Positions 19,131-28,269 of a stretch of 64,000 nt of DNA are shown here, piece after piece. The DNA lies in assembly GCF_001735805.1 (NCBI RefSeq), contig NZ_CP017248.1:3348001-3412000 (forward strand), in the 5' to 3' direction. This stretch comes from Streptomyces fodineus. Its GTDB lineage: Bacteria; Actinomycetota; Actinomycetes; Streptomycetales; Streptomycetaceae. Numbering within the stretch: the first letter of the stretch is position 1; each line of letters begins with the position of its first letter. Position numbers and translations under genes: made by a program. The notes beneath the pieces were generated by a model. The model searched no databases. It was not told the origin of the DNA and saw only the letters and a program-made list of their open reading frames with translations.

Positions 19131-20300
19131 TCAGCTGAGCCCTGCCGCCCTGGCGCGTTCCACCGCCGAGCCGATCGCCTTGGCGACCGCCTCGACATCC
19201 GCCTCCGTGGACGTGTGGCCGAGGGAGAAGCGCAGGGTGCCGCGGGCCAGGTCCGGATCGGTGCCGATGGCCAGCAGGACATGGCTGGGCTGGGCGACGC
19301 CCGCGGTGCAGGCGGAGCCGGTCGAGCACTCGATGCCCTGGGCGTCCAGCAGGAGCAGCAGGGAGTCGCCCTCGCAGCCGGGGAAGGTGAAGTGCGCGTT
19401 GGCCGGCAGCCGGCCCCCGGGGGCGGGGTCGCCGCCGAGGATGGCGTCCGGTACGGCGCTGCGGACGGCCGCGGTCAACTGGTCGCGCAGGGCGCCGATC
19501 TCGCGAGCGAACCACTCACGCCGCTCGGTGGCGAGCCGGCCGGCGACGGCGAAGGAGGCCACGGCGGGCACGTCGAGGGTGCCGGAGCGGACGTGCCGCT
19601 CCTGACCGCCGCCGTGCAGGACGGGTACGGGGGTGCGGTCGCGGCCGAGGAGCAGGGCGCCGATGCCGTACGGGCCGCCGATCTTGTGGCCGGAGACGGT
19701 CATCGCGGCGAGGCCGGAGGCGGCGAAGTCGAGGGGGACCTGGCCGAAGGCCTGCACCGCGTCGGCGTGCATCGGGATGCCGAACTCGGCGGCCGTCTCG
19801 GCGAGTTCACGGACCGGCAGGATCGTGCCGATCTCGTTGTTGGCCCACATCACGGTGACCAGGGCGACATCGTCGGGGTTGCGGGCGATGGCCGCGCGCA
19901 GGGCGTCGGGGTGGACCCGGCCGTAGGAGTCGACGGGGAGGTACTCGACCGTCGCGCCCTCGTGTTCGCCGAGCCAGTGGACGGCGTCGAGGACGGCATG
20001 GTGCTCGACGGGGCTGACCAGGACGCGGGTGCGGGCCGGGTCGGCGTCACGGCGGGACCAGTACAGGCCCTTGACGGCGAGGTTGTCGGCCTCGGTGCCG
20101 CCCGAGGTGAAGACGACCTCGCTGGGGCGGGCGCCGAGTGCTTCCGCGAGGGTCTCGCGGGATTCCTCGACCGTACGGCGGGCCCGGCGGCCGGATGCGT
20201 GGAGGGAGGAGGCGTTGCCCGTGATGCTCAACTGGGCGGTCAGGGCCTCTGCCGCCTCCGGGAGCATCGGCGTTGTCGCGGCGTGGTCGAGGTAAGCCAT
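19131..20300 (-). CDS. Cysteine desulfurase (IscS/NifS family)
   Basis: This PLP enzyme takes sulfur from cysteine for iron-sulfur clusters, thiolated tRNA or thiamine. The 389 residues show the N-terminal [16 protein letters not shown] with a PLP-stacking histidine (about 105), the Schiff-base lysine in [11 protein letters not shown] (about 205), and the catalytic cysteine in [10 protein letters not shown] near residue 328. Being a group I enzyme and an upstream neighbour of mnmA on the same strand, it is the likely sulfur source for MnmA. Its 3' end faces the TPP riboswitch. No scaffold genes (iscU, sufU) are next to it. Confidence 0.96.
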   Translation of the reverse strand: MAYLDHAATTPMLPEAAEALTAQLSITGNASSLHASGRRARRTVEESRETLAEALGARPSEVVFTSGGTEADNLAVKGLYWSRRDADPARTRVLVSPVEHHAVLDAVHWLGEHEGATVEYLPVDSYGRVHPDALRAAIARNPDDVALVTVMWANNEIGTILPVRELAETAAEFGIPMHADAVQAFGQVPLDFAASGLAAMTVSGHKIGGPYGIGALLLGRDRTPVPVLHGGGQERHVRSGTLDVPAVASFAVAGRLATERREWFAREIGALRDQLTAAVRSAVPDAILGGDPAPGGRLPANAHFTFPGCEGDSLLLLLDAQGIECSTGSACTAGVAQPSHVLLAIGTDPDLARGTLRFSLGHTSTEADVEAVAKAIGSAVERARAAGLS

Positions 20301-20496
20301 GGTGCCCTGATTCTACGGCCCCCTTGTGGCTTGCCTCGGCTGCGAGGTCGCCGTTGGCCGGGGCCCCTCGCCTTGGCCGCGCCTGGGCTTGACGGCGCGG
20401 TGCCCGGCACTGCCGGAGATGCCGGAAACGCCCGGTGAGGCCGGGGTGCCCCGTCGTCCTCGGGGTTCCGCCTCGGCCATCGTGGGTTCTACGCGG

Positions 20497-20775
20497 TCAC
20501 AGGCTCCACGACAGCGTGCCGGACACCTGCATGGCGATCGCCAGGACGGCCAGGTCGGCGACGCCCAGGGTGAGGCCCAGCAGCGCCCGGCCACGGCGGG
20601 TGGTGCCGCGCCAGAGGGCGACGGCGGCCAGGACGATGGCGATCGGGCCGAGGAAGATGTTGAGGACGAGGAGGCCGAGAAGGCCGAGGATGAAGGACGC
20701 CACGGCCATGCCGTCGGCGTCCCGCGCGGCCGGGCGGGTGCTCTTGCCGCTCGTGACCGGTGCGGTGAGTTGCAT
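20497..20775 (-). CDS. DUF4190 small membrane protein
   Basis: This 92-residue protein has a short polar N-terminus, then GMAVASFILGLLGLLVLNIF and a second hydrophobic segment near residues 67-83, typical of DUF4190. The function is unknown. It lies 34 bases after another small membrane protein gene on the same strand, and the pair is divergent from a TetR regulator. The 196 bases between this gene and the cysteine desulfurase start contain no gene that I can support. Confidence 0.8.
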   Translation of the reverse strand: MQLTAPVTSGKSTRPAARDADGMAVASFILGLLGLLVLNIFLGPIAIVLAAVALWRGTTRRGRALLGLTLGVADLAVLAIAMQVSGTLSWSL

Positions 20776-20809
20776 GATGCGTACAGCTCCTGGAAGTCGT
20801 GGCGGACGG

Positions 20810-20977
20810 TCAGTTGGCGGGCGTACGGCGCCGGCGGCCGTGACGCTCGCGGATGGCGAAGACGCCGAGCCAGACGGCGATGCCGACGGCGACGACGGCG
20901 GTGACGGTCAGCGGTGCGTGGGCCACGGTGCCCAGGACGACGCCGAGCAGCATGAGTGCGGCGACGAGGAACAGCAT
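20810..20977 (-). CDS. Small two-helix membrane protein
   Basis: A 55-residue protein, MLFLVAALMLLGVVLGTVAH onward, with two hydrophobic segments (about 1-19 and 25-42) and a strongly basic C-terminus (RERHGRRRR). No family is recognised. The ATG at 20977 is preceded by GGAGGGGG, about ten bases away. Probable operators for the divergent TetR protein lie between the two genes, so it is likely the regulator's direct target. Confidence 0.7.
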   Translation of the reverse strand: MLFLVAALMLLGVVLGTVAHAPLTVTAVVAVGIAVWLGVFAIRERHGRRRRTPAN

Positions 20978-21032
20978 GGGATCAGATCCCCCCTCCGGGA
21001 TGCCTCGTGATTCAGGCCGGTGTGAAGTTTCG

Positions 21033-21119
21033 GTGAACAGTTGTAGTAACACTTGTTCACTGACTTCTACTCTAGCGCGCCGCACGGCTTTTCAATTCCG
21101 GAGAACAGTTGTTAACTGG
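21033..21119. promoter_or_regulatory. Operator-like inverted repeats upstream of the FabR/DesT-like regulator
   Basis: Site 1 (21033-21060) has perfect 7-base arms, GTGAACA ... TGTTCAC, with further partial symmetry inside. Site 2 (21101-21119) contains GAACAGTTGTTAACTGG, sharing the AACAGTTGT core and its own CAGTT-GTT-AACTG symmetry, directly before the regulator's ATG at 21125. The GAAC/GTTC half-sites recall, from memory, those of FabR/DesT regulators. Confidence 0.7.
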
Positions 21120-21124
21120 ATGAC

Positions 21125-21760
21125 ATGAGTCACACCCTCGGCATCCGGCAGGCCCAGAAGCAGAAGACCCGGCAGGCGTTCCTCGACGCGGCGCTCGCGC
21201 TGCTGGAGGAGCAGAGCCTGAGCAGTCTGGGGCTGCGCGAGGTCACCCGGGCCGTCGGGGTCGCCCCGACCGCCTTCTACCGGCACTTCCGTTCGACCGC
21301 CGACCTCGGGGTGGCGCTGGTCGACGAGGCGCTGGGCAGCCTGCACCCGATGGTGCGGACGACGGTGTCCACGGCGGGCGACAGCGAGGAACGCATCGCG
21401 CGCGCCATCGAGTTGATCGCCGGGCACGTGGACACGCACCCCGCGCACGTGCGGTTCATCGCCCGTGAGCGGCACGGCGGGGTGCAGCCGGTACGGGAGG
21501 CCATCCGGGCCCAACTGGTCCGGTTCGCCGAGGAGGTGAAGGCCGAGCTGGCCAAGGACCCCGGGGCGGCGGGCTGGGACGACGACGACCTGCTGATGCT
21601 CGCGCACCTCTACGTCGACCAGATGCTCATCACCGCCTCGCTGTTCCTGGAGGCCCTGGAGGCCCCGGCGCAGGAGCGGGAGCGCGTCACCCAGCTCGCC
21701 ACCCGGCAGCTGCGGCTCATCACCATCGGCCGCAGCCACTGGATGGACCAGGCGGACTGA
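21125..21760 (+). CDS. TetR-family regulator, FabR/DesT-like
   Basis: The 211-residue protein begins LGIRQAQKQKTRQAFLDAAL and has the recognition region LGLREVTRAVGVAPTAFYRHF at about residues 38-58. This is very like FabR/DesT regulators of unsaturated fatty acid genes, and FIARERHGGVQPVREAI further supports the likeness. No desaturase or fatty acid gene is adjacent; its evident neighbours are two small membrane proteins. It probably represses itself and the divergent pair through the repeats at 21033-21119. Confidence 0.9.
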   Translation: MSHTLGIRQAQKQKTRQAFLDAALALLEEQSLSSLGLREVTRAVGVAPTAFYRHFRSTADLGVALVDEALGSLHPMVRTTVSTAGDSEERIARAIELIAGHVDTHPAHVRFIARERHGGVQPVREAIRAQLVRFAEEVKAELAKDPGAAGWDDDDLLMLAHLYVDQMLITASLFLEALEAPAQERERVTQLATRQLRLITIGRSHWMDQAD

Positions 21761-21785
21761 GCCGCCCCCTCAGCCCGCCCCTCGC

Positions 21786-22153
21786 TCAGCCCTGCTGGGC
21801 CTGCCCCGCGGCCTGCCCACCGGGCTGCCCACCGGCCCGGCCCCCGCCCGCACCACCGCAGCTCCCGGACCCGCCCTGCCCGGCAGGCCCGCCGCTCGGC
21901 ATGCCCGAAGGCCTTCCCGAAGGCAGCGACGACGGCCCGCCGGCGGCCTGGCCGTGAACGCGCCCGACGGCATCCCGCTCGGGCGGTGGCGCACGGCGCC
22001 GCCGGCGGGCATGCCGGAGGGCCGCCGACAGCTGTGCTGCCGTTCGGAACCGCCGCTGCCGGAGGAGGACGAGTCGCCCGAGCCGCACGCGGTCAGCGGC
22101 AGCGGGGTCAGCGCCAGCAGGGCGACGGCCGGGAGGAGTCGGGCACGCTTCAT
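21786..22153 (-). CDS. Small Gly/Ser/Pro/Gln-rich lipoprotein, probable frameshift
   Basis: The ATG at 22153 opens a lipoprotein signal (MKRARLLPAVALLALTPLPL then TACGSGDSSSSGSG) with the lipid-modified Cys at about residue 23. PSGMP motifs follow twice in this frame (PSGMPAGG, PSGMPSGAFT). Near 21950-21955 the motif jumps to another frame, which continues GQAAGGPSSLPSG, RPSGMPSGGPAGQ and ends GQAAGQAQQG at 21786. One extra G in ACGGCC would join them into about 122 residues. Without it the original frame ends at 21770 with an Arg-rich tail. The function is unknown; it is probably a surface-anchored flexible protein. Confidence 0.6.
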
Positions 22154-22247
22154 GACAGTCGGCTCGGGGAAGTATGAGGAAGTCCTGAGAGCCGCACTCA
22201 ACCAACGGCGCCTCGGCGGCACTTGGGCCCGCCCTGTCCGTCGGCTG

Positions 22248-23225
22248 TCATTTCAGGGCGCCCGGGGCCTCCTGGTACAGGGCCGCGACGGAGCGGGCCG
22301 CCGCCAGCAGTTCCGCACGGGCCTCGGGCGGGTCCAGCAGCTCCACCTGGTCGGAGAACGCGAGGAGCTGGCGGACCGCGCGCAGCGTCGGGTACGACAG
22401 CCGGGCGGTGACCCACTCGCTCTCGCCGTCGTCGTCCGGCGGCGCCGTGAGCTCGGCGGCGACGATCCGCTGGAACAGGTCGAGCCGGTCACGCCGTACC
22501 CGCACGGTGACGTCGATCCCGCCCCGCCGCTCCTCCACCTGGCGCCGCAACACCTCCCAGGCATCGGCGAGTTCGACACCGGGGCGGCGGCGCACGGGCT
22601 CGTCCAGCGGCCGGGCCGAGCGGATCCGGTCGGCCCTGAACAACCGGGGCACACCGCGCCGGTCGGCGACCAGGTACCAGACCCCGGCCTTGGCGACCAG
22701 GCCGTACGGGTCCACCGTGTACGTCCGTGGCTCGCGCCCCCCGCTGTGCCGGTAGCGCAGACTCAGGCGCCGGTCGGAGAAGACCGCGTCCTGGAGCACC
22801 TCCAGGTCGACGGCCTGCTGCGGGCCGCTCTTCCAGCGGGTGGCGTCCACCAGGATGCGGCGGCTGGTCACCTCGGCGGCGGGCCGGTGCGGCGCGGGCA
22901 GCGCGGCCATCACCTTGCGCAGGGCCGAGCCGAGCGCCGCGTCGAGGCCGAGCGCGGCGTGGGCGCCCTGGGCGGCCAGGATGAACAGGGCGCGGGACTC
23001 GTCGGCGGTCAGTCCTGTGACGTCGGTGCGGAAACCGGCGAGGAGTTCGATGCCGCCGTGGCGGCCGCGCTCGGCGTACACCGGGACGCCGGAGGCCGAC
23101 AGTGCCTCGATGTCCCGGTAGATGGTGCGGACCGACACCTCCAGCCGGCCGGCGAGTTCGTGCGCGGGGACGCGGCCCCGGGTCTGCAGGAGCAGCAGGA
23201 TCGACAGCAGCCGGTCGGACTTCAC
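22248..23225 (-). CDS. YafY-type HTH-WYL transcriptional regulator
   Basis: This 325-residue regulator has an N-terminal winged helix (SDRLLSILLLLQTRGRVPAHELA, then SVRTIYRDIEALSASGVPVYAERG) and a WYL domain at about 140-220 with LRYRHSGGREP, VDPYGLVAKAGVWYLVADRRG and a C-terminal WCX part. WYL domains bind nucleic acid or nucleotide-like ligands. The GTG at 23225 gives the standard VKSDRLL start. It is divergent from the TIGR03086 gene 148 bases away, which is probably its target. Confidence 0.92.
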   Translation of the reverse strand: MKSDRLLSILLLLQTRGRVPAHELAGRLEVSVRTIYRDIEALSASGVPVYAERGRHGGIELLAGFRTDVTGLTADESRALFILAAQGAHAALGLDAALGSALRKVMAALPAPHRPAAEVTSRRILVDATRWKSGPQQAVDLEVLQDAVFSDRRLSLRYRHSGGREPRTYTVDPYGLVAKAGVWYLVADRRGVPRLFRADRIRSARPLDEPVRRRPGVELADAWEVLRRQVEERRGGIDVTVRVRRDRLDLFQRIVAAELTAPPDDDGESEWVTARLSYPTLRAVRQLLAFSDQVELLDPPEARAELLAAARSVAALYQEAPGALK

Positions 23226-23373
23226 CGGCCCAGAATCCCGCCTTCGGCGAGCTCTTCGCAAATGTTGACGGCCGATGTCAGGTTATCCGGGGATCCTCAT
23301 GGCACCGCAAGCGACAGCGGCCGCTGGAACGCACTGCACCGACAGCGGCCGACGTGAACAGAGAGGCACCTCC

Positions 23374-23972
23374 ATGACCACCACCGGCTTCCCCGACCCG
23401 CGCCCCGTGTACACGCGCGCCACCGAGCAGGCGGCGGCCCTGATCAAGACCGTGCGTCCCGAACACCTCACCGCCCCGACCCCCTGTTCCGAGTACGACG
23501 TACGGGCCCTGTTGAGCCACATGGTCGGGGGGACCCGGCGGATCGCGGTGGTCGGCGAGGGCGGTGACGGGCTCGCGGTGCGGCCGTTCGCCGAGGGCGT
23601 CGAGGACGACGGCTGGGCGGCGGCCTACGACGAGGTGCGCGTCCGGGCGCTGAAGGCCTGGGAGAGCGACGAGCGGATGACCGCCTCGGTGCGGGTGCCG
23701 TGGGGCGAGGTACCGGGTCACGCGGCGCTCTCCGGCTATGTGATGGAGATCGTCACGCACACCTGGGACCTCGCCGAGGCCCTCGGCCATCCCCTCGACC
23801 TCGACCCGGAACTCGCCGAGTTCGCCCTCGCCACGGCCCGCCGGGTCCTGCCGGACTCCCGCCCCCGCGACGCCGAGACCCCCTTCGACGCCCGCCGCGA
23901 AACCCCCGAGGGCGCCGACGTCTACACACAACTGGCAGCCTGGCTGGGCCGTTCCCCCTCGCCCGGCCCTGA
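23374..23972 (+). CDS. TIGR03086-family (mycothiol-maleylpyruvate isomerase-like) protein, 3' frameshift
   Basis: About 196 residues of a DinB-like TIGR03086 protein: DPRPVYTRATEQAAALIKTV, then TPCSEYDVRALLSHMVGG with the family's metal-site histidine, and EIVTHTWDLAEALG. As written, the frame does not stop but runs on to 24498 through the opposite-strand thioesterase gene with poor codon use. One more C in the C5 run at 23954-23958 would end it at 23970-23972 (WLGRSPLARP), the natural length. GAGAGG lies before the ATG. Family members are often regulated by adjacent WYL genes; the function is unproven. Confidence 0.75.
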
Positions 23973-23981
23973 CCCACGCCG

Positions 23982-23996
23982 CGCGGCGAAGCCGCG
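23982..23996. terminator. Short hairpin between convergent genes
   Basis: CGCGGC (23982-23987) and GCCGCG (23991-23996) around GAA form a strong 6-bp stem between the TIGR03086 and thioesterase stops. A bidirectional terminator is plausible. Confidence 0.5.
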
Positions 23997-24005
23997 GGCG
24001 TCCGC

Positions 24006-24869
24006 TCAGCCGAGCCTGACGCGGGCCAGCTGGCGGGACTGGGCGACCAGGTGGTTCTCGGTGTCCCAGACCTCGGCGTCCTCCTCCAGGAAGCCGCCGG
24101 CCAGGTTGCGGGTGGTGATGGACACCCGCAGCGGGCCGGGGGCCGGGCGGCGGCGGACGTGGACGGTGAGTTCCACCGTGGGGACCCAGCCCTTCAGACC
24201 GAGTTCGAAGGCGGTGGGCGGCAGGGCGTCCACGGCCAGCAACAAGGACAGCGGGTCGGCGTCGCGGCCGTCGGCCAGGCCGAACCAGGCGCGCATCTCA
24301 CCCTTGCCGGAGGGCGCGCCGAGGGCCCAGCCGAGGGTCGCGGGGTCCAGCTTGAGCATCAGGCGGTCGGCGATGGCCGAGCTGCCCTCGACCGGGGCAG
24401 GGCCGTCCGCGGGGCCGAAACACTGCTCCAGCGGCGGGATCGGGGGCGGTGTCGCCGTCGTACGGACGTCGTCGGGGAGGGTGGCGAGGTCGCCGTAGGA
24501 GGCGAGGACGCGGATGCGTTCGACCTCGTTGCCCTCGTCGTCGTACTGGAAGAGGGAGGCCTGGCCGGTGGAGAGGGTGCGGCCGGTGCGGACGGTTTCC
24601 GTGCGGACGACCGCCGGGCCGGGGTGGGACGCGGTCAGGTAGTGCGCGGAGACGGTGAACGGGTCCGCGTGCGGCAAGGTGTCCGCGAGGGCCCGGCCGA
24701 GCACGGCCAGCAGATAGCCGCCGTTGACGGCGCTGATGATGGTCCAGCCGGCGGAGAGGTCGATGTCGTAGACACCGGGTGCGCGCCGGACGACCGCGGT
24801 GTCGCGGTCGAACTCGCTGTCGCCGATCAGGGCCCGCGATGGGGAGGCTGCGGATGCTGCTTCTGGCAT
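24006..24869 (-). CDS. TesB-like acyl-CoA thioesterase
   Basis: This 287-residue double-hotdog protein of the 4HBT_3/TesB-like type is common in actinomycetes. The first hotdog shows AGWTIISAVNGGYLLAVLGRAL (about 43-64) and FTVSAHYLTASHPGPAVV (about 72-89). The second shows MRAWFGLADGRDADPLSLLLAVDALPP and LTVHVRRRPAPGPLRV. The substrate acyl chain is unknown. The ATG at 24869 lies 23 bases from a CTAC-N6-GTAG inverted repeat, so it may be controlled by a distant TetR protein. Confidence 0.85.
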   Translation of the reverse strand: MPEAASAASPSRALIGDSEFDRDTAVVRRAPGVYDIDLSAGWTIISAVNGGYLLAVLGRALADTLPHADPFTVSAHYLTASHPGPAVVRTETVRTGRTLSTGQASLFQYDDEGNEVERIRVLASYGDLATLPDDVRTTATPPPIPPLEQCFGPADGPAPVEGSSAIADRLMLKLDPATLGWALGAPSGKGEMRAWFGLADGRDADPLSLLLAVDALPPTAFELGLKGWVPTVELTVHVRRRPAPGPLRVSITTRNLAGGFLEEDAEVWDTENHLVAQSRQLARVRLG

Positions 24870-24891
24870 GGGTGAACGGTACAACAGCAAA

Positions 24892-24905
24892 CTACTAAGC
24901 GGTAG
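24892..24905. promoter_or_regulatory. CTAC-N6-GTAG inverted repeat upstream of the thioesterase
   Basis: CTAC (24892-24895) and GTAG (24902-24905) flank TAAGCG just upstream of the thioesterase ATG at 24869. The site resembles a short TetR-type operator, but no matching regulator gene is adjacent. Confidence 0.3.
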
Positions 24906-25046
24906 CTTTTCCCTACCCTGCCGGGCCGCCCTTCCGGTACGCTGTCGCCACGGGAGATCCGCCTCCCGGGTGAGGTTCTGGCAATTTCTAAGTAAGTGTC
25001 CGGAGACGTCCACAACCTCAGGCCCCGGTTTCCACTCTATGGGGAC

Positions 25047-26327
25047 ATGAGCCTCACCGGGACTCCGTTCCTCTACACGACCATCGTGCTGGCCGTGGTC
25101 GCACTGATACTGCCGCTCGTCCTGTGGTCGCGGGTGCGCGGGCCCAGGCCCCTGCGTGCCGCAGCCCGGGTACTGATGCTGCTGTTCGCCCAGGGCACCG
25201 CCGTCGCACTGATCTTCGTCCTGGTCAACAACCAGAACAACCTGTACGACAACTGGGCCGACCTGCTCGGCACCGGCAACCACGTCCAGCAGGCCCAGGA
25301 CCTGGGCCGGGACGGCACCGGCGGTATAGCGGTGAAACGGTTGCCCAAGGTCAAGCAGACCTTCAAGGCGGCCGACGGGCCCGGCATGCACGCGGCCGGC
25401 GGGGTCGAGGTCACCCAGCTCAAGGGCCGGGTCTCCGGGGTCAACGCCGAGGTCTACGTCTGGCTGCCGCCGCAGTACAACGACCCGGCCTACCGCAACA
25501 AGAAGTTCCCGGTGGTGGAGGTCCTGCCGGGCTATCCCGGTTCGGCGAAGGCCTGGTTCGGCTCCATGAAGGCGCACGAGCAGCTGCTGCCGCTGATGAA
25601 GAGCGGCCAGGTGGCGCCGTTCATCCTGGTCGCCCCGCGCACCAACCTGCTGGCCGGCGTCGACACCGGCTGCGCGAACATCCCCGGTCAGGTCAACGCC
25701 GACACCTGGCTCAGCATCGACGTGCCGAAGATGGTCATGGACAACTTCCGGGCCGAGCCGGCGCCGCAGGGCTGGGCCGTGGCCGGGTACTCGGCGGGCG
25801 CCCACTGCGCGGTCAAGCTGGCCGTGGCGCACCCGGACCGCTACCGGGCCGCGGTCAGCCTGTCCGGCTACAACGACCCGATCGGCGAGCGCAACTCCCT
25901 CGCCGCGCAGAACCTCACCGTGCGCAACGAGAACAACCCCTACATGATCCTGAAGAAGGCGGCCGTGCCGCCGCGGATCGCGTTGTACATCTCCGGCGAG
26001 TCCGGCGACGGCTACCAGGCGGGCGTGGCGCTGGAGTCCGCGGCCAAGGCGCCCACGACCGTGCACGTGGTGTTCCTGCCGCGCAGCCTGGGCGGCCACA
26101 ACATGGCGCTGTGGCGACCCCAGATCGACACGGTGTTCCGCTGGCTGACCGTGGAGATGGGCCAGAGCCATGTGAAGGGGCACGACGGGTCTCTTACCGG
26201 ATCCACCGGTTCTCTTACCGGGCGGGCGAGCGGAACTACTCCTCGGACACCGTCGACCGGCGGTTCCACGCGCGCGGAGCTCGCCAGTGGAACCGCATCG
26301 CGAGCAGGCGCAGCACGAAAGCCGTGA
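25047..26327 (+). CDS. Membrane-anchored esterase of the antigen 85/EstD type
   Basis: The 426-residue protein has two N-terminal hydrophobic segments (about 8-28 and 38-60) and an extracytoplasmic alpha/beta hydrolase domain of the putative esterase family. Visible landmarks are FPVVEVLPGYPGSAKAW (about 155), the nucleophile elbow GYSAGAHCAVKLA (about 250), and a likely catalytic His in LGGHNMALWRPQ (about 352). The last 30 or so codons overlap the convergent channel gene by 92 bases and lose the normal third-position GC, so the native end may lie near 26230. The tail includes an 11-base direct repeat (TCTCTTACCGG, twice). Confidence 0.85.
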   Translation: MSLTGTPFLYTTIVLAVVALILPLVLWSRVRGPRPLRAAARVLMLLFAQGTAVALIFVLVNNQNNLYDNWADLLGTGNHVQQAQDLGRDGTGGIAVKRLPKVKQTFKAADGPGMHAAGGVEVTQLKGRVSGVNAEVYVWLPPQYNDPAYRNKKFPVVEVLPGYPGSAKAWFGSMKAHEQLLPLMKSGQVAPFILVAPRTNLLAGVDTGCANIPGQVNADTWLSIDVPKMVMDNFRAEPAPQGWAVAGYSAGAHCAVKLAVAHPDRYRAAVSLSGYNDPIGERNSLAAQNLTVRNENNPYMILKKAAVPPRIALYISGESGDGYQAGVALESAAKAPTTVHVVFLPRSLGGHNMALWRPQIDTVFRWLTVEMGQSHVKGHDGSLTGSTGSLTGRASGTTPRTPSTGGSTRAELASGTASRAGAARKP

Positions 26328-26895
26328 CGACGGCGAGCCCGCTGGTGAACGGGGTCAGGGCGTCGTAGCGGATGCACAGCACCACCATCGTGGCGCCGAC
26401 GATCGCTGGGACCGCGTACAGATCGCGGTCCCAGCGCAGCAGTGAGGGCACCTCGTTGGCGAGCACGTCCCGCAGCACACCGCCGCCGACGGCGGTGGCG
26501 AGCCCGAGCGTCGCCGACGCGGTCAGGCCGAGGCCGTAGCTGTACGCCTTCGTCGTACCGCTGACACAGAACAGGCCGAGGCCGGCCGCGTCGAAGACCA
26601 GCACCGCCGCCTGGATGCGTTCCACGTGCGGGTGCAGGAAGAAGACGACCAGCGCGGCCAGCAGCGGGGTCACGAAGTACCCGAGGTCGGTGAAGGCGGC
26701 CGGGGGTACGGCTCCGATGACCAGGTCACGAAACAGCCCTCCGCCCAGCGCGGTCACCTCGGCGAGTACGGCGATGCCGAACACGTCGAAGTTCTTCCGG
26801 ACGGCCAGCAGGGCGCCGGAGATCGCGAACACGAAGATGCCGATGACATCGAGCGTGTGCTGGACGGAGGGACTGAAGAGTTGCTGCAGCTGCAC
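26236..26895 (-). CDS. TRIC/UPF0126 family membrane channel
   Basis: This 219-residue, seven-helix protein is built from two repeats of a three-helix unit, each with a glycine-rich GGGxxRD motif: ALGGGLFRDLVIG at about residue 50 and AVGGGVLRDVLANEVP at about 137. It begins VQHTLDVIGIFVFAISGALLA, the standard start. Prokaryotic relatives form trimeric cation channels. The ion and role here are inferred from the family only. The 3' end overlaps the convergent esterase gene. Confidence 0.93.
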   Translation of the reverse strand: MQLQQLFSPSVQHTLDVIGIFVFAISGALLAVRKNFDVFGIAVLAEVTALGGGLFRDLVIGAVPPAAFTDLGYFVTPLLAALVVFFLHPHVERIQAAVLVFDAAGLGLFCVSGTTKAYSYGLGLTASATLGLATAVGGGVLRDVLANEVPSLLRWDRDLYAVPAIVGATMVVLCIRYDALTPFTSGLAVVTAFVLRLLAMRFHWRAPRAWNRRSTVSEE

Positions 26896-26967
26896 CCCGA
26901 CATTCTCACCCGCCGGGGTGCGTGAACCTTACAAAGCCAGGCTCACAGGGGAGATTTCCCTGGTTGT

Positions 26968-28265
<1,298 letters not shown>

Positions 28266-28269
<4 letters not shown>

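Noticed and set aside
17677..19515. A long minus-strand open frame through the repeat block, amidase and riboswitch
   Set aside because: The translation is Pro/Arg/Ala low complexity and is antisense to the clear amidase. It is open only because of extreme GC content.
23374..24498. Extended C-terminus of the TIGR03086 protein across the thioesterase gene
   Set aside because: Beyond about 23960 the frame has poor codon usage, no family homology and lies wholly antisense to a good gene. A one-base indel explains it better.
24006..26183. A long minus-strand reading joining the thioesterase to sequence opposite the esterase
   Set aside because: The upstream half is antisense to the esterase and of Arg/His/Gly composition. 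The natural thioesterase start is ATG 24869.
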